Origin: a virus
Direction: 5' to 3' (one strand)
IMG/VR virus record: IMGVR_UViG_3300036719_005178
Coordinates: 1 to 42,814 of that record
Length of the DNA: 42,814 nucleotides
In this document: positions 26,061 through 33,820 of the stretch, piece after piece
Layout of the letters: each line of letters begins with the position of its first letter
Position numbering within the stretch: position 1 is the first letter of the stretch
Made by a program: the position numbers and the translations under genes
The notes under the pieces: model-generated
Seen by the model: the letters and a program-made list of their open reading frames with translations, nothing else
The model's database searches: none
What the model was told of the DNA's origin: nothing

Positions 26061-26267
26061 TCATCCTTGATAGGTTCTTGGATGATACTTCAAATACTCA
26101 AAGAATGTCAACTTCATTTCTTTTTGTGTCATACCACAGTGTTTTGCTGCAGCAGGAAGAGTCATTTTAGAGTAAAACAAACCTTCGTTTGCCTCTTGAA
26201 CATTTTGTGGTGTTGTTTTCACAGGAGGTTCCCAAAGGTTTGTTAGATTAATTTTAAATGGATACAT
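26061..26267 (-). CDS. Small protein with a helix-turn-helix-like segment
   Basis: A 68-residue frame (MYPFKINLTNLWEPPVKTTP). Residues 36-60 read MTLPAAAKHCGMTQKEMKLT followed by FFEYL: two helices separated by a Gly-containing turn, resembling the 'L..AA...G+T...+...F..YL' pattern of helix-turn-helix DNA-binding segments. The protein is too short to be a full repressor but could be a small transcription modulator or anti-host factor. It stops 7 bases before tRNA-Leu. No RBS is clear. Function unproven. Confidence 0.6.
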   Translation of the reverse strand: MYPFKINLTNLWEPPVKTTPQNVQEANEGLFYSKMTLPAAAKHCGMTQKEMKLTFFEYLKYHPRTYQG

Positions 26268-26307
26268 ATTTTAAAAAAGTATCGTGCGTAAAATTTTTAC
26301 CGGAAAT

Positions 26308-26321
26308 TTTTGCCCCTCAAG
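26308..26321 (-). other. Weak GC-rich hairpin without T-tract
   Basis: Between the 73- and 68-residue genes the minus strand contains CCCC-TTGA-GGGG followed by CAAAAATTT. The stem is only four pairs and no run of T follows, so I treat it as at most an attenuating or processing hairpin. Confidence 0.25.
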
Positions 26322-26327
26322 GGGATT

Positions 26328-26549
26328 TTAAAGCGGATTTACATACGAGACTGTTGTTTCATCCAGTGTATCACGAACATATTGTAGCACATTCATAAAT
26401 TCATCAACAGTCTCACAGGACACTTGTCGTTCTGACCCTTCGTTGGAATAAAGATACACAACTCTTTTCACTGGATCAACAACGCAACGTGTCAGATATT
26501 CTTTGTCATCATCAGTTGATTGAGTTTCTGTCAACGATTCGTCTTGCAT
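26328..26549 (-). CDS. Small acidic protein, first gene of the accessory unit
   Basis: A 73-residue frame (MQDESLTETQSTDDDKEYLT). Residues 1-16 are acidic and probably disordered; residues 18-70 (RCVVDPVKRVVYLYSNEGSE, then CETVDEFMNVLQYVRD) form beta strands followed by a helix, with two Cys. It starts about 19 bases after the predicted start site of a near-consensus sigma70 promoter, so it should be expressed early by host RNA polymerase. No strong RBS. Small acidic early proteins of T4-like phages often act on host enzymes; here that is only inference. Confidence 0.65.
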   Translation of the reverse strand: MQDESLTETQSTDDDKEYLTRCVVDPVKRVVYLYSNEGSERQVSCETVDEFMNVLQYVRDTLDETTVSYVNPL

Positions 26550-26574
26550 TGGTTCGTTTGTTGATTACTGAGTT

Positions 26575-26603
26575 ATCATAGCACGATGCGGGAGCAGTGT
26601 CAA
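26575..26603 (-). promoter_or_regulatory. Sigma70-type early promoter (TTGACA, 17 bp, TATGAT)
   Basis: On the minus strand TTGACA (26603-26598) is a perfect -35 box and TATGAT (26580-26575) is five of six for the -10 box. The spacer is exactly 17 bases. It is read by the host RNA polymerase and would start transcription near 26568, 19 bases before the first gene of the accessory unit. The -35 box overlaps the end of the upstream structural gene. Confidence 0.82.
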
Positions 26604-27538
26604 CTGTTGTAATTTTGAATGATGCTGGCATTATTTTGATTCTCAAGACTCATTAATCCTCCTGGATAATCGGTAGGAGTAGGAATTTGTTGACCTTTCT
26701 TTTCAAACCACAAATTAACTTGAGAAATTGATTTTAAAGATCTAATTTTATTTGTAGCAGTCGTAACTCCAGTTACAATCGGATAACCCGTTACAATTGG
26801 ATCTGTAGCAATGCCAGTCAAGAAATTTCTGACTTGATTTCTCAATATTTCAATTTCAGTTACAATATTTGTAATTGATGTTGCTGCACCAGGATTAACT
26901 GAAGATAAATTTGAATAAAAATAATAAGATCCTAAACTTGAATTAGATGTTGTAACTAAACCGATCGTTCCTGTAATTCCAGCAGCATCACCGAATTCAT
27001 ATGCAGTTACTCCAATACCTAAATTTGAATTTGTAACGACAATATCGGTTTCTCCTTGCCTATGAAATTCTGGAGTAATGTTAAGAGTCTCAACATTAGG
27101 ATAATGCCAAGCAGATAAAATATCAGGAAAAACTTGACCAGAAACACCCACTTGACAAATTGGAATTTCATCTCCGGTACAATCATACGTAAAAGTTGAA
27201 ATTCCTGCCATATAAACAACTTTTGCCGCAGTACTATCATTAACTGAACCAATATCCGACACTAATGGCCCACCACTAGTATTATAAACATTATTAATTA
27301 TTGTTACAATTTCTTGCTTTTTATCATTAATAGTTTGTATTTTTACTAAAGCATCTTGATCTAGTGCTTCTAAGACAGTAGTATAATTATTTACTCTTTC
27401 TTGATCTTCAGCTTCATATTTTGCAGATCTTGATTCAGCAAGTGATGCAACTTCTTTTTTCCCTGAAGTATCTATTTCAGTATATACAAATTGTCCAGCA
27501 ACACCACCAGTTGTTGTTGGTGAAAATGGATTAGGCAT
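26600..27538 (-). CDS. Structural protein of unknown function
   Basis: A 312-residue protein. The N-terminus is Pro/Gly-rich (MPNPFSPTTTGGVAGQFVYT), followed by a helical stretch (KEVASLAESRSAKYEAEDQE, about 28-95) that looks like a coiled coil, then a beta-rich core with two Cys (FTYDCTGDEIPICQVG) and a long helix near the end (ITNIVTEIEILRNQVRNFLT). It overlaps the end of the upstream gene by 8 bases and has a good RBS (GGAGG). It is likely a baseplate or fibre-connecting virion protein because of its neighbours. No family recognised. Confidence 0.7.
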   Translation of the reverse strand: MPNPFSPTTTGGVAGQFVYTEIDTSGKKEVASLAESRSAKYEAEDQERVNNYTTVLEALDQDALVKIQTINDKKQEIVTIINNVYNTSGGPLVSDIGSVNDSTAAKVVYMAGISTFTYDCTGDEIPICQVGVSGQVFPDILSAWHYPNVETLNITPEFHRQGETDIVVTNSNLGIGVTAYEFGDAAGITGTIGLVTTSNSSLGSYYFYSNLSSVNPGAATSITNIVTEIEILRNQVRNFLTGIATDPIVTGYPIVTGVTTATNKIRSLKSISQVNLWFEKKGQQIPTPTDYPGGLMSLENQNNASIIQNYNS

Positions 27539-28151
27539 TGTTCATATCCTCCGTATATTCAACCTGAAGTTTTTCCACGTCTTTTCTTTCGGCATAAATG
27601 ATGTAACTACAATCAATTCCACTACCAGAATTGTTAGCAACATTAATTTTTCTTCCCCACTCTATACTTTTAACAAATAATTCTTGATAATAAGAATGTG
27701 GAGTAAAACTTACAGTAATTGTTTCTGGATCAATTAAATTAATCCAATAATCTGGAAGATTAATTATGTTACTACCAATTAATCTGCCCCTGTGATACAC
27801 ACCTATTTCTGGACCCTCAATACAGGCGTGTCTTAACCTCATTCCAAGTTTAGATGGATGCTCAATATCAAATAATTTAAATGGTGCAGCAACACTTGCA
27901 AAAATTCCCAGATCTGCTTGGACAATTGGTGCTTGGATACGGCCTCCAGCAGTTACATTTTGATCTATTTGAACATTACCAATTCTCATATTGTAATGAA
28001 GCCAAGGTTGACAAGCATCTCCTGGATAATCGTCATCTCCAGTAATGCCCTTTGCAACATAATCATATCTTGTCGAAAGTTTACCAAAAGTTTCTTGATC
28101 TGAACAATGGGAAGTGTCTGTACTTTGTGGAACAAATTCTCCTGCTGGCAT
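27531..28151 (-). CDS. Fibre-associated protein with 'LRH.C.EGP...YxRG' domain
   Basis: A 206-residue protein. Residues about 90-195 carry FDIEHPSKLGMRLRHACIEG, PEIGVYHRGRL, LPDYWINLIDPETITVSFTP and VNN/DCSYIIYAERKD. This beta domain recurs at the ends of phage and bacterial fibre proteins, often near self-cleaving or trimerising tails. The upstream 262-residue protein has the same domain (FDIPHPTKEGWRLRHTCPEG), so the pair is paralogous. The RBS is strong (AAGGAGAT). It is probably a receptor-proximal or assembly domain of a baseplate-attached fibre. No Ser-Lys dyad of the S74 type is evident. Confidence 0.72.
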   Translation of the reverse strand: MPAGEFVPQSTDTSHCSDQETFGKLSTRYDYVAKGITGDDDYPGDACQPWLHYNMRIGNVQIDQNVTAGGRIQAPIVQADLGIFASVAAPFKLFDIEHPSKLGMRLRHACIEGPEIGVYHRGRLIGSNIINLPDYWINLIDPETITVSFTPHSYYQELFVKSIEWGRKINVANNSGSGIDCSYIIYAERKDVEKLQVEYTEDMNNA

Positions 28152-28162
28152 TTTAAATCTCC

Positions 28163-28948
28163 TTATTTAACATCATAGTGATATCCAGAAACTGAATATT
28201 CGTTATTATTTCCCGGGTAATCTGCTGGGCTTTCTCCCTCATATTCTGGAATTAACCTTTCACCATCCATACGAGTTCCAAAAATATGATAGAAACAATG
28301 AATTGGAATTCCACTTCTTGATTGAAGATAAATTTTTTCCTCATCGATTCTTTTTATGATCACATCTTGATGTGCTCCAATTGGAGTGAGAGATACAGTA
28401 ATTGTTGTAAAATCAACTAGTTCCTTCCAATACTTTGGAAGTTCAATCTCAGTTCTATTCAGAACCTTTCCTCTCACATAAACATCGTTGGACGGTCCCT
28501 CTGGACAAGTATGTCGAAGCCTCCACCCTTCTTTTGTTGGGTGAGGAATATCAAAGTTCTTTTTAGCAGAAAGGATATGCCCACCGCATCTTGACTTAAC
28601 TTCACCCTGAGCAATAATATCTCCCCCCGAATGAATTCGATTATTCACATCTAAGTTATCAAAAATTGCAGCATCACCAGAAACACATAATGAATATGGA
28701 TTATTAATTCCTCTACATAGACTACCAGGAACTTTGGGTTCATCAGAATCTTCATCATCATTTTGAAGAGGTCCGATCATTACGGTTGCATATGCAGTTG
28801 GAAATTCTGTAGGACTTCCAAAAACTGCAGGACCTTCAACAAAAGCAGATCCATTAATTTTTTGATTTCCCTCTTTGATAGCAGGAACAATACCCGTTCC
28901 CACTTTAAGTTGTCCCCCTACATTTACATCATCTTGAGTAAAACTCAT
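28163..28948 (-). CDS. Fibre-associated protein, paralogue of the downstream gene
   Basis: I choose ATG 28948 (MSFTQDDVNVGGQLKVGTGI), preceded by GGGAGGAT and one base after the upstream stop, over a start 45 bases earlier that would overlap that gene; product 262 residues. Residues 1-110 are beta-rich (GNQKINGSAFVEGPAVFGSP, SGDAAIFDNLDVNNRIHSGG) like a fibre shaft. Residues about 140-235 hold the FDIPHPTKEGWRLRHTCPEG, NDVYVRGKV, LPKYWKELVDFTTITVSLTP, HCFYHIFGTRMDGERLIPEY domain shared with the next protein. It is probably a short fibre or spike component joined to the baseplate. Confidence 0.75.
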   Translation of the reverse strand: MSFTQDDVNVGGQLKVGTGIVPAIKEGNQKINGSAFVEGPAVFGSPTEFPTAYATVMIGPLQNDDEDSDEPKVPGSLCRGINNPYSLCVSGDAAIFDNLDVNNRIHSGGDIIAQGEVKSRCGGHILSAKKNFDIPHPTKEGWRLRHTCPEGPSNDVYVRGKVLNRTEIELPKYWKELVDFTTITVSLTPIGAHQDVIIKRIDEEKIYLQSRSGIPIHCFYHIFGTRMDGERLIPEYEGESPADYPGNNNEYSVSGYHYDVK

Positions 28949-28949
28949 T

Positions 28950-29672
28950 TTATCCTCCCACTTGATTATTTTTTCTTTGGAACTTTTGACCACCTACTTT
29001 CGAATCTTTCTTAGCACAGGCATCAGTGACTCCTTGAATGATAGATCCATACATTTTCAAAACTCCATTTGAAATAACTTCCCCAGTTCCAGGAGTTGCT
29101 AACTTATAATGAGATTTAGCATTCATTAAAAGTTTTTTTGAATCGGTAGTGATATTTTCGGAAGCAGATAAACGAATGTTTCCTTTACTTCCACCTTCAC
29201 CAGTAGCAATTAATTCAATATCAGTTCCTTCTAATCTAATTTTACCATTAGATGCAACAATAAGTATATTACCATTTTTCGAATTAATCATCAAGGTATC
29301 TTGTGCCTCTTGATTATCACTTCCAGCTTCTATCTGAATATTTCCAGGTGCTGTAAGTGTAGTCCACCCCTTTCTTGGACCATCCTTATCCATAGAAAGT
29401 TGATGTCTTCCATCAGGAGTCTGAAGAATGACTGCAGAAGTTACATCTGCCTTCTCGTGAATATGCCCAAAACTAATGGAACCGTGATCGTTTCCATAAC
29501 GAATTGCAGTATAATTTTGCTTCGCAGTATCAGATGGATTAGTGCTCGCATTTCCACCTTCAGTGGAACCTAGCCTATCAACAGCGCATCGACTTGCAAT
29601 GTCATTAAGGTCTCCAAAAACTTGTTGAGATTGATTTCCAATCTCTCTTGTAAAATCGTCAGAAAGAGGCAT
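28950..29672 (-). CDS. Spike-like beta-prism protein (gp5 C-terminal type)
   Basis: A 240-residue protein. Residues about 85-215 are strand after strand with the short period typical of membrane-piercing needles: SKNGNILIVASNGKIRLEGT, DIELIATGEG, NIRLSASENITTDSKKLLMN. This recalls the C-terminal beta-prism of T4 gp5 or VgrG. The gp5-like OB-fold protein of this window (33816-35540) lacks such a tail, so the needle may be a separate chain here. The end is basic (AKKDSKVGGQKFQRKNNQ). A weak ATTAAATA motif lies 23 bases upstream. The role is inferred from pattern and context. Confidence 0.6.
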   Translation of the reverse strand: MPLSDDFTREIGNQSQQVFGDLNDIASRCAVDRLGSTEGGNASTNPSDTAKQNYTAIRYGNDHGSISFGHIHEKADVTSAVILQTPDGRHQLSMDKDGPRKGWTTLTAPGNIQIEAGSDNQEAQDTLMINSKNGNILIVASNGKIRLEGTDIELIATGEGGSKGNIRLSASENITTDSKKLLMNAKSHYKLATPGTGEVISNGVLKMYGSIIQGVTDACAKKDSKVGGQKFQRKNNQVGG

Positions 29673-29708
29673 TTATAAATTTCTATATGATAAGTATTTA
29701 ATCAAGAT

Positions 29709-32700
29709 TTAGATAAGATTTTCTGGAGTACCTGGAAGATTAAGTCTTGGATCGTTACTAGTAACATCCGTACCCTGTCTCTGAATTGCTGATGGGGGTG
29801 TAGTGATTTTTGCATCAATACTTTCTTGAAGAGTATCATAAACTTGAACAAGATCTCCTGGTGTTTCATAGAATCCAGCATAACGAACACCCTCTTTATA
29901 AAAGACAGCACCGTAATATGCACGACCATCAACATATCCAGTTTGTTTGAGACCTACCAAATCAGTAACCTGGATTAATTTTTGTGGTTCAGTAACGATT
30001 GGATCTCTTACAACTTCAAACTGTGGTCTGAATGTTGCATTGATTCCTGTATCTGACGGTAAAGTAATCTCCGGATATCTTGTGAATCCAAGACCAGGAT
30101 TTAAAACTTTTACGTTGATAATTCTACCAAAAGTATCACACTCATAATCAAGAACAGCACCATTGTTTGGTGTGATTTGAATTTGATCTATACCGCAACT
30201 ATAATTGATACCTGTGTCTTCTACAACAACATCCTTAATTCTTAATGTCACTGGATACCCTTCTCCAGGTGAACGAGGATATCCATTTCCAGGATCATCA
30301 ACAATTACATCCGTAACAACACCCTTACCTCTAACTCTCTTAGGGCAAGGAGGAGGAATTAAAATTGCAGAAATTCCCATTGGGTTTTCTGTCCAAGGTT
30401 TACTGACTCCGGTTGCTTGACTTACTTTTTTAGTAATTTGAGCAAATCCTACAACAGGATTTTGTTGAAATCCAGTATCAGGTATTCTTATGTTGGAAAG
30501 TTCTAATTCAATAGTTCTTTTTCCTTTAGTAATATTAAAGTTTGTTTTTCTTCTACCTTCAAATACTTTTGATTCCCCAATTTTGACTCCATCAATTTTA
30601 ATGATTAAAGAATCATCTGCCTGAGATTCTAAAGTATATTGTCCATCTTCAGGAAAATCTACATTTGACCAACGAAAGATCCAAGTCTTTCCTTGAACTT
30701 CCTCATTGGGATCAAGATTTATATCTCCAAAAAGAGGAGACATAAAATCTCCTCTGTAATTTGCAATTGGTGTTGGACCTTCATAAAGAGCACCACTTTT
30801 TGAAGTTCCACTTGTTGTAGCAGGTGGTTTATATGTAACAACAAATTTGCAAGTGTCTCCTTGAGAACCAAAAAACTTTCCAACACTTGCAAGACATTCA
30901 ATATCACGATATGGATTATTTGGATTATCAGAATCTTCAACCTGTAAGAAATTTTCTGCGGGGAATCTTTGCTGTATTCTCCCTTGAGCACTTGATAACT
31001 TTACAGTATATACTTTTCCGTATTCTAAAGTCTTTGTAATTTTTTGACGAATTTCTTTTCCCTCACCATATTCTTTTGAAATATTGACTCCAAGTTCTTC
31101 AATTTTAAAAGAATTTGCATACAATCCAGTAACCGATATATCAAAATTAACATCAACTGTTTTTGGTCCTTGAGAACTCACAAGCCAATCTTTTGTACTA
31201 AAGATCTTTTTATCTACAAATTCAAATGTTTCCGTAATTCCATTTTCAACCTCAACTTGTATCATATGTTTTCCTTTTGTCAGGAAAACTTTTTTTGGTT
31301 TGGGATCATTTTCTCTCCAATTGTATATTCTACCACCATCAATATCCGCAATACCACTTCTCTGTTCAACACCACTTCCACCTCTACTATTTCTCAATTC
31401 TATCGGTATATAATTTGCCTGCATAATCGGTACATTATCAATTAAGATTCTTCCTGCGTTATCAACAGTTGATTTGAGTGCATAAAATCCATCATATGGA
31501 ATATCTAAATTCCATTCATTTCTATAAACAACTCCACCACTATCACTTCCTTTTTTTGAAAGAGGTGGAACTGGAGAAACAGCATAACGATTCATAAATT
31601 GACTCCAACTTGGGCCTTCTTTTAAATCTTTTATATACTTAACTGGCCACCACTTTTCCGTTCCGTTCGGAAATCTTGTTGACCAAATTGGGTTATTTGG
31701 ACACCTACCTTCTTGTGGTATGAGAGGTTCTTGAGGAATAGGGGGCATTGGTGCATCAATTGTTAATGCAACACCCATCGGGTTTTCATTCCAAGATTTT
31801 GGAGAAACAACTTCCTCTTCTCTAAATGAAGTTTCAATATTAATGGCAAGAGCCATTGGATTTCCTTTTGATAAGGGACCAACATTAATTTGTTCCAGTT
31901 CTGCTCTTAATGTATAATCTCCTGCCTTAAAAAATTTTGTTTCTAAAGTTTTTCCAGTGCTTTTTCCTGGTCCACTAAATCCATTTTTATTAATTGTAGT
32001 ATTTCCATTAGGTCCAATAAAAGTAAGAGTTACATTATCATCTACCATTATTTCAATATTATAATTACCATCAATTGGAAATGTAATGTTTTTCCAATTA
32101 ATTATATGAGTTCCAGAAAAACTTTCTGTTTCAGATTCAGTTGATGTGGGGTCAAAAGGAAGAATTCCATATTGACTGATAAACCCAGCATCTCTTCCTG
32201 CTCTTGGATCAATTCTCCATAAAGATCTATCTGCTTTATTAATATAATCAATGGTATTAAATACTCTTCTTGATTGTGTATTTTGAGATGATGTTGATGA
32301 CGATGATGATTTTGCTATTCTAATTTCCTGTAAATTTTTTGCAGAAAATGCTCTGAGTGTTGCTTGAATTGTTGATCCATCTGCGCCAAGAAAATTAACT
32401 TCCCCATATTTTGAACTATCAGGACCATATGCTAAATTTCTTCGTGATAAACTTACCTTTTTTGCCTCACCAGTAAATTGAATTGGACCGTAACCAGATT
32501 CATTTGCCTTAAAAACAGATTTTTCTTCCTTTGTTTCTGAACTTAAAACTACACTTTGTCCTTCTGGATTTGGAATAATAATTTTAGAAACTGATGAACT
32601 TGAGTTATTAGCATATTGCAAAGAAAGACCTACTTCAACATCAGTATTACCACCAACAGTCATATAATATCCATCACTCTTAAGAATAAAATCAACACCC

Positions 32701-33776
32701 GCGACTTGTGTTTCTGTTTGTTGTTTTATAACTTTTTCTTTGATTGCAGTATTTAATAAGTCAAGACGAATTCTATGAACACCAGCCTTGATTGTTTTTA
32801 TAATTGTTTCGGGGGAATCTTTAAAAGATCTAAGATCTGCTATTTTTACATTATCCAAATAAAACTCTGCTTTATTATCACACAATCCTCTAAAGACATA
32901 CTCACCATCATAAGGAAACTCTTCTTCCCACTCAAATGTAAACGGAATTGCTGCAAAATCACTTCCTGGAACATTTGATGGTGGAACGGGAGACACTGCA
33001 AATGAATTCATAAATTCATTCCAAGCAGGATAATTAACATTAAATTTTGTTCTTGTAACCTTATTTGCGGAAGTTAATTTTAGTGGAGGCTCTTTTCTTG
33101 TACTCCACCAAGGATTTTGCAACTGTCTAAGAAAATCTTGATACTCCTTAATTTCTCTTGCAATCGGATCTTTGGATAAATTTGCATAGAGAGTTGGTTC
33201 CCAAGGTCCAAGTTCTTTTCCATTTGGGTCATACCTCTTACCATACCCAACATCCGTAGGCTCACATAATTCATATTCTTCAAAATCTTCTTCTTGATCA
33301 TAAAACTCAACTGTTTCCGTAATTTCACCAATTACAGCACGTGTAACTGCACCAACTCCAATATTGCATCTGTCTTTAACTTCTACAATTGGTGCGTATT
33401 GATATCCAAACCCACCAGAAACTAAATCAATTGCAAGCAATGCCCCATCTTCACCAATAACCGGATTTCCTTGAACACCGACTCCCCCACCACCATAAAA
33501 ATAAACTTGCGGTGAACCACATTCAGATTCAAGTTGAATTCCCCCACAAGGACTTTCTTCAGAAACAATATCATTTGGAGTGAGTTGATTAACTTCATTG
33601 ATGTTTAGATACTTAATAAAGTTCCTGGTCTTAAATACAAAACGAGTTCCAGGATTTAATTTTGCATAATCATTAGCTTCACATACAGATACACCCTCAA
33701 CAAATCCTCTGTCGGTAGAAATGTATCCAACTCTAATTGAGTCTTGTGAAGCAGGCCCAAAAATATTAAAAGACAT
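29709..33776 (-). CDS. Large virion protein with repeated PA14-like modules
   Basis: A 1355-residue protein. At least four copies of a beta-sandwich unit are seen: FEWEEEFPYDGEYVFRGLCD, INWKNITFPIDGNYNIEIMV, YRNEWNLDIPYDGFYALKST and FRWSNVDFPEDGQYTLESQA. Each is followed by a 'D....++iDg.+i' strand and a 'K.G.+.i++el.N' end, as in PA14-type carbohydrate-binding domains. Two copies are preceded by a WSTR segment and an FMN.(F/Y)AVSPVPP segment. GGFGYQYAPIVEV and GLGFTRYPEITLP modules occur near both ends. It sits between gp5-like and spike-like genes, suggesting a baseplate-associated adhesin or large wedge protein. A late-promoter motif (GATAAATA) lies 37 bases upstream. PA14 membership is by pattern. 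Confidence 0.75.
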   Translation of the reverse strand: MSFNIFGPASQDSIRVGYISTDRGFVEGVSVCEANDYAKLNPGTRFVFKTRNFIKYLNINEVNQLTPNDIVSEESPCGGIQLESECGSPQVYFYGGGGVGVQGNPVIGEDGALLAIDLVSGGFGYQYAPIVEVKDRCNIGVGAVTRAVIGEITETVEFYDQEEDFEEYELCEPTDVGYGKRYDPNGKELGPWEPTLYANLSKDPIAREIKEYQDFLRQLQNPWWSTRKEPPLKLTSANKVTRTKFNVNYPAWNEFMNSFAVSPVPPSNVPGSDFAAIPFTFEWEEEFPYDGEYVFRGLCDNKAEFYLDNVKIADLRSFKDSPETIIKTIKAGVHRIRLDLLNTAIKEKVIKQQTETQVAGVDFILKSDGYYMTVGGNTDVEVGLSLQYANNSSSSVSKIIIPNPEGQSVVLSSETKEEKSVFKANESGYGPIQFTGEAKKVSLSRRNLAYGPDSSKYGEVNFLGADGSTIQATLRAFSAKNLQEIRIAKSSSSSTSSQNTQSRRVFNTIDYINKADRSLWRIDPRAGRDAGFISQYGILPFDPTSTESETESFSGTHIINWKNITFPIDGNYNIEIMVDDNVTLTFIGPNGNTTINKNGFSGPGKSTGKTLETKFFKAGDYTLRAELEQINVGPLSKGNPMALAINIETSFREEEVVSPKSWNENPMGVALTIDAPMPPIPQEPLIPQEGRCPNNPIWSTRFPNGTEKWWPVKYIKDLKEGPSWSQFMNRYAVSPVPPLSKKGSDSGGVVYRNEWNLDIPYDGFYALKSTVDNAGRILIDNVPIMQANYIPIELRNSRGGSGVEQRSGIADIDGGRIYNWRENDPKPKKVFLTKGKHMIQVEVENGITETFEFVDKKIFSTKDWLVSSQGPKTVDVNFDISVTGLYANSFKIEELGVNISKEYGEGKEIRQKITKTLEYGKVYTVKLSSAQGRIQQRFPAENFLQVEDSDNPNNPYRDIECLASVGKFFGSQGDTCKFVVTYKPPATTSGTSKSGALYEGPTPIANYRGDFMSPLFGDINLDPNEEVQGKTWIFRWSNVDFPEDGQYTLESQADDSLIIKIDGVKIGESKVFEGRRKTNFNITKGKRTIELELSNIRIPDTGFQQNPVVGFAQITKKVSQATGVSKPWTENPMGISAILIPPPCPKRVRGKGVVTDVIVDDPGNGYPRSPGEGYPVTLRIKDVVVEDTGINYSCGIDQIQITPNNGAVLDYECDTFGRIINVKVLNPGLGFTRYPEITLPSDTGINATFRPQFEVVRDPIVTEPQKLIQVTDLVGLKQTGYVDGRAYYGAVFYKEGVRYAGFYETPGDLVQVYDTLQESIDAKITTPPSAIQRQGTDVTSNDPRLNLPGTPENLI

Positions 33777-33812
33777 CTATATTATAATCTTTCTTGGATT
33801 CCAGTTTAATCA

Positions 33813-33820
33813 TATTTATC
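33813..33820 (-). promoter_or_regulatory. Candidate T4-type late promoter, GATAAATA
   Basis: GATAAATA on the minus strand, 37 bases before the 1355-residue gene, overlapping the stop of the gp5-like gene. Confidence 0.5.

Noticed and set aside
26308-26321. CCCC-TTGA-GGGG as a terminator on either strand
   Set aside because: Only 4 bp of stem and no T-tract on the minus strand; on the plus strand only ATTTT follows and there is no plus-strand gene.
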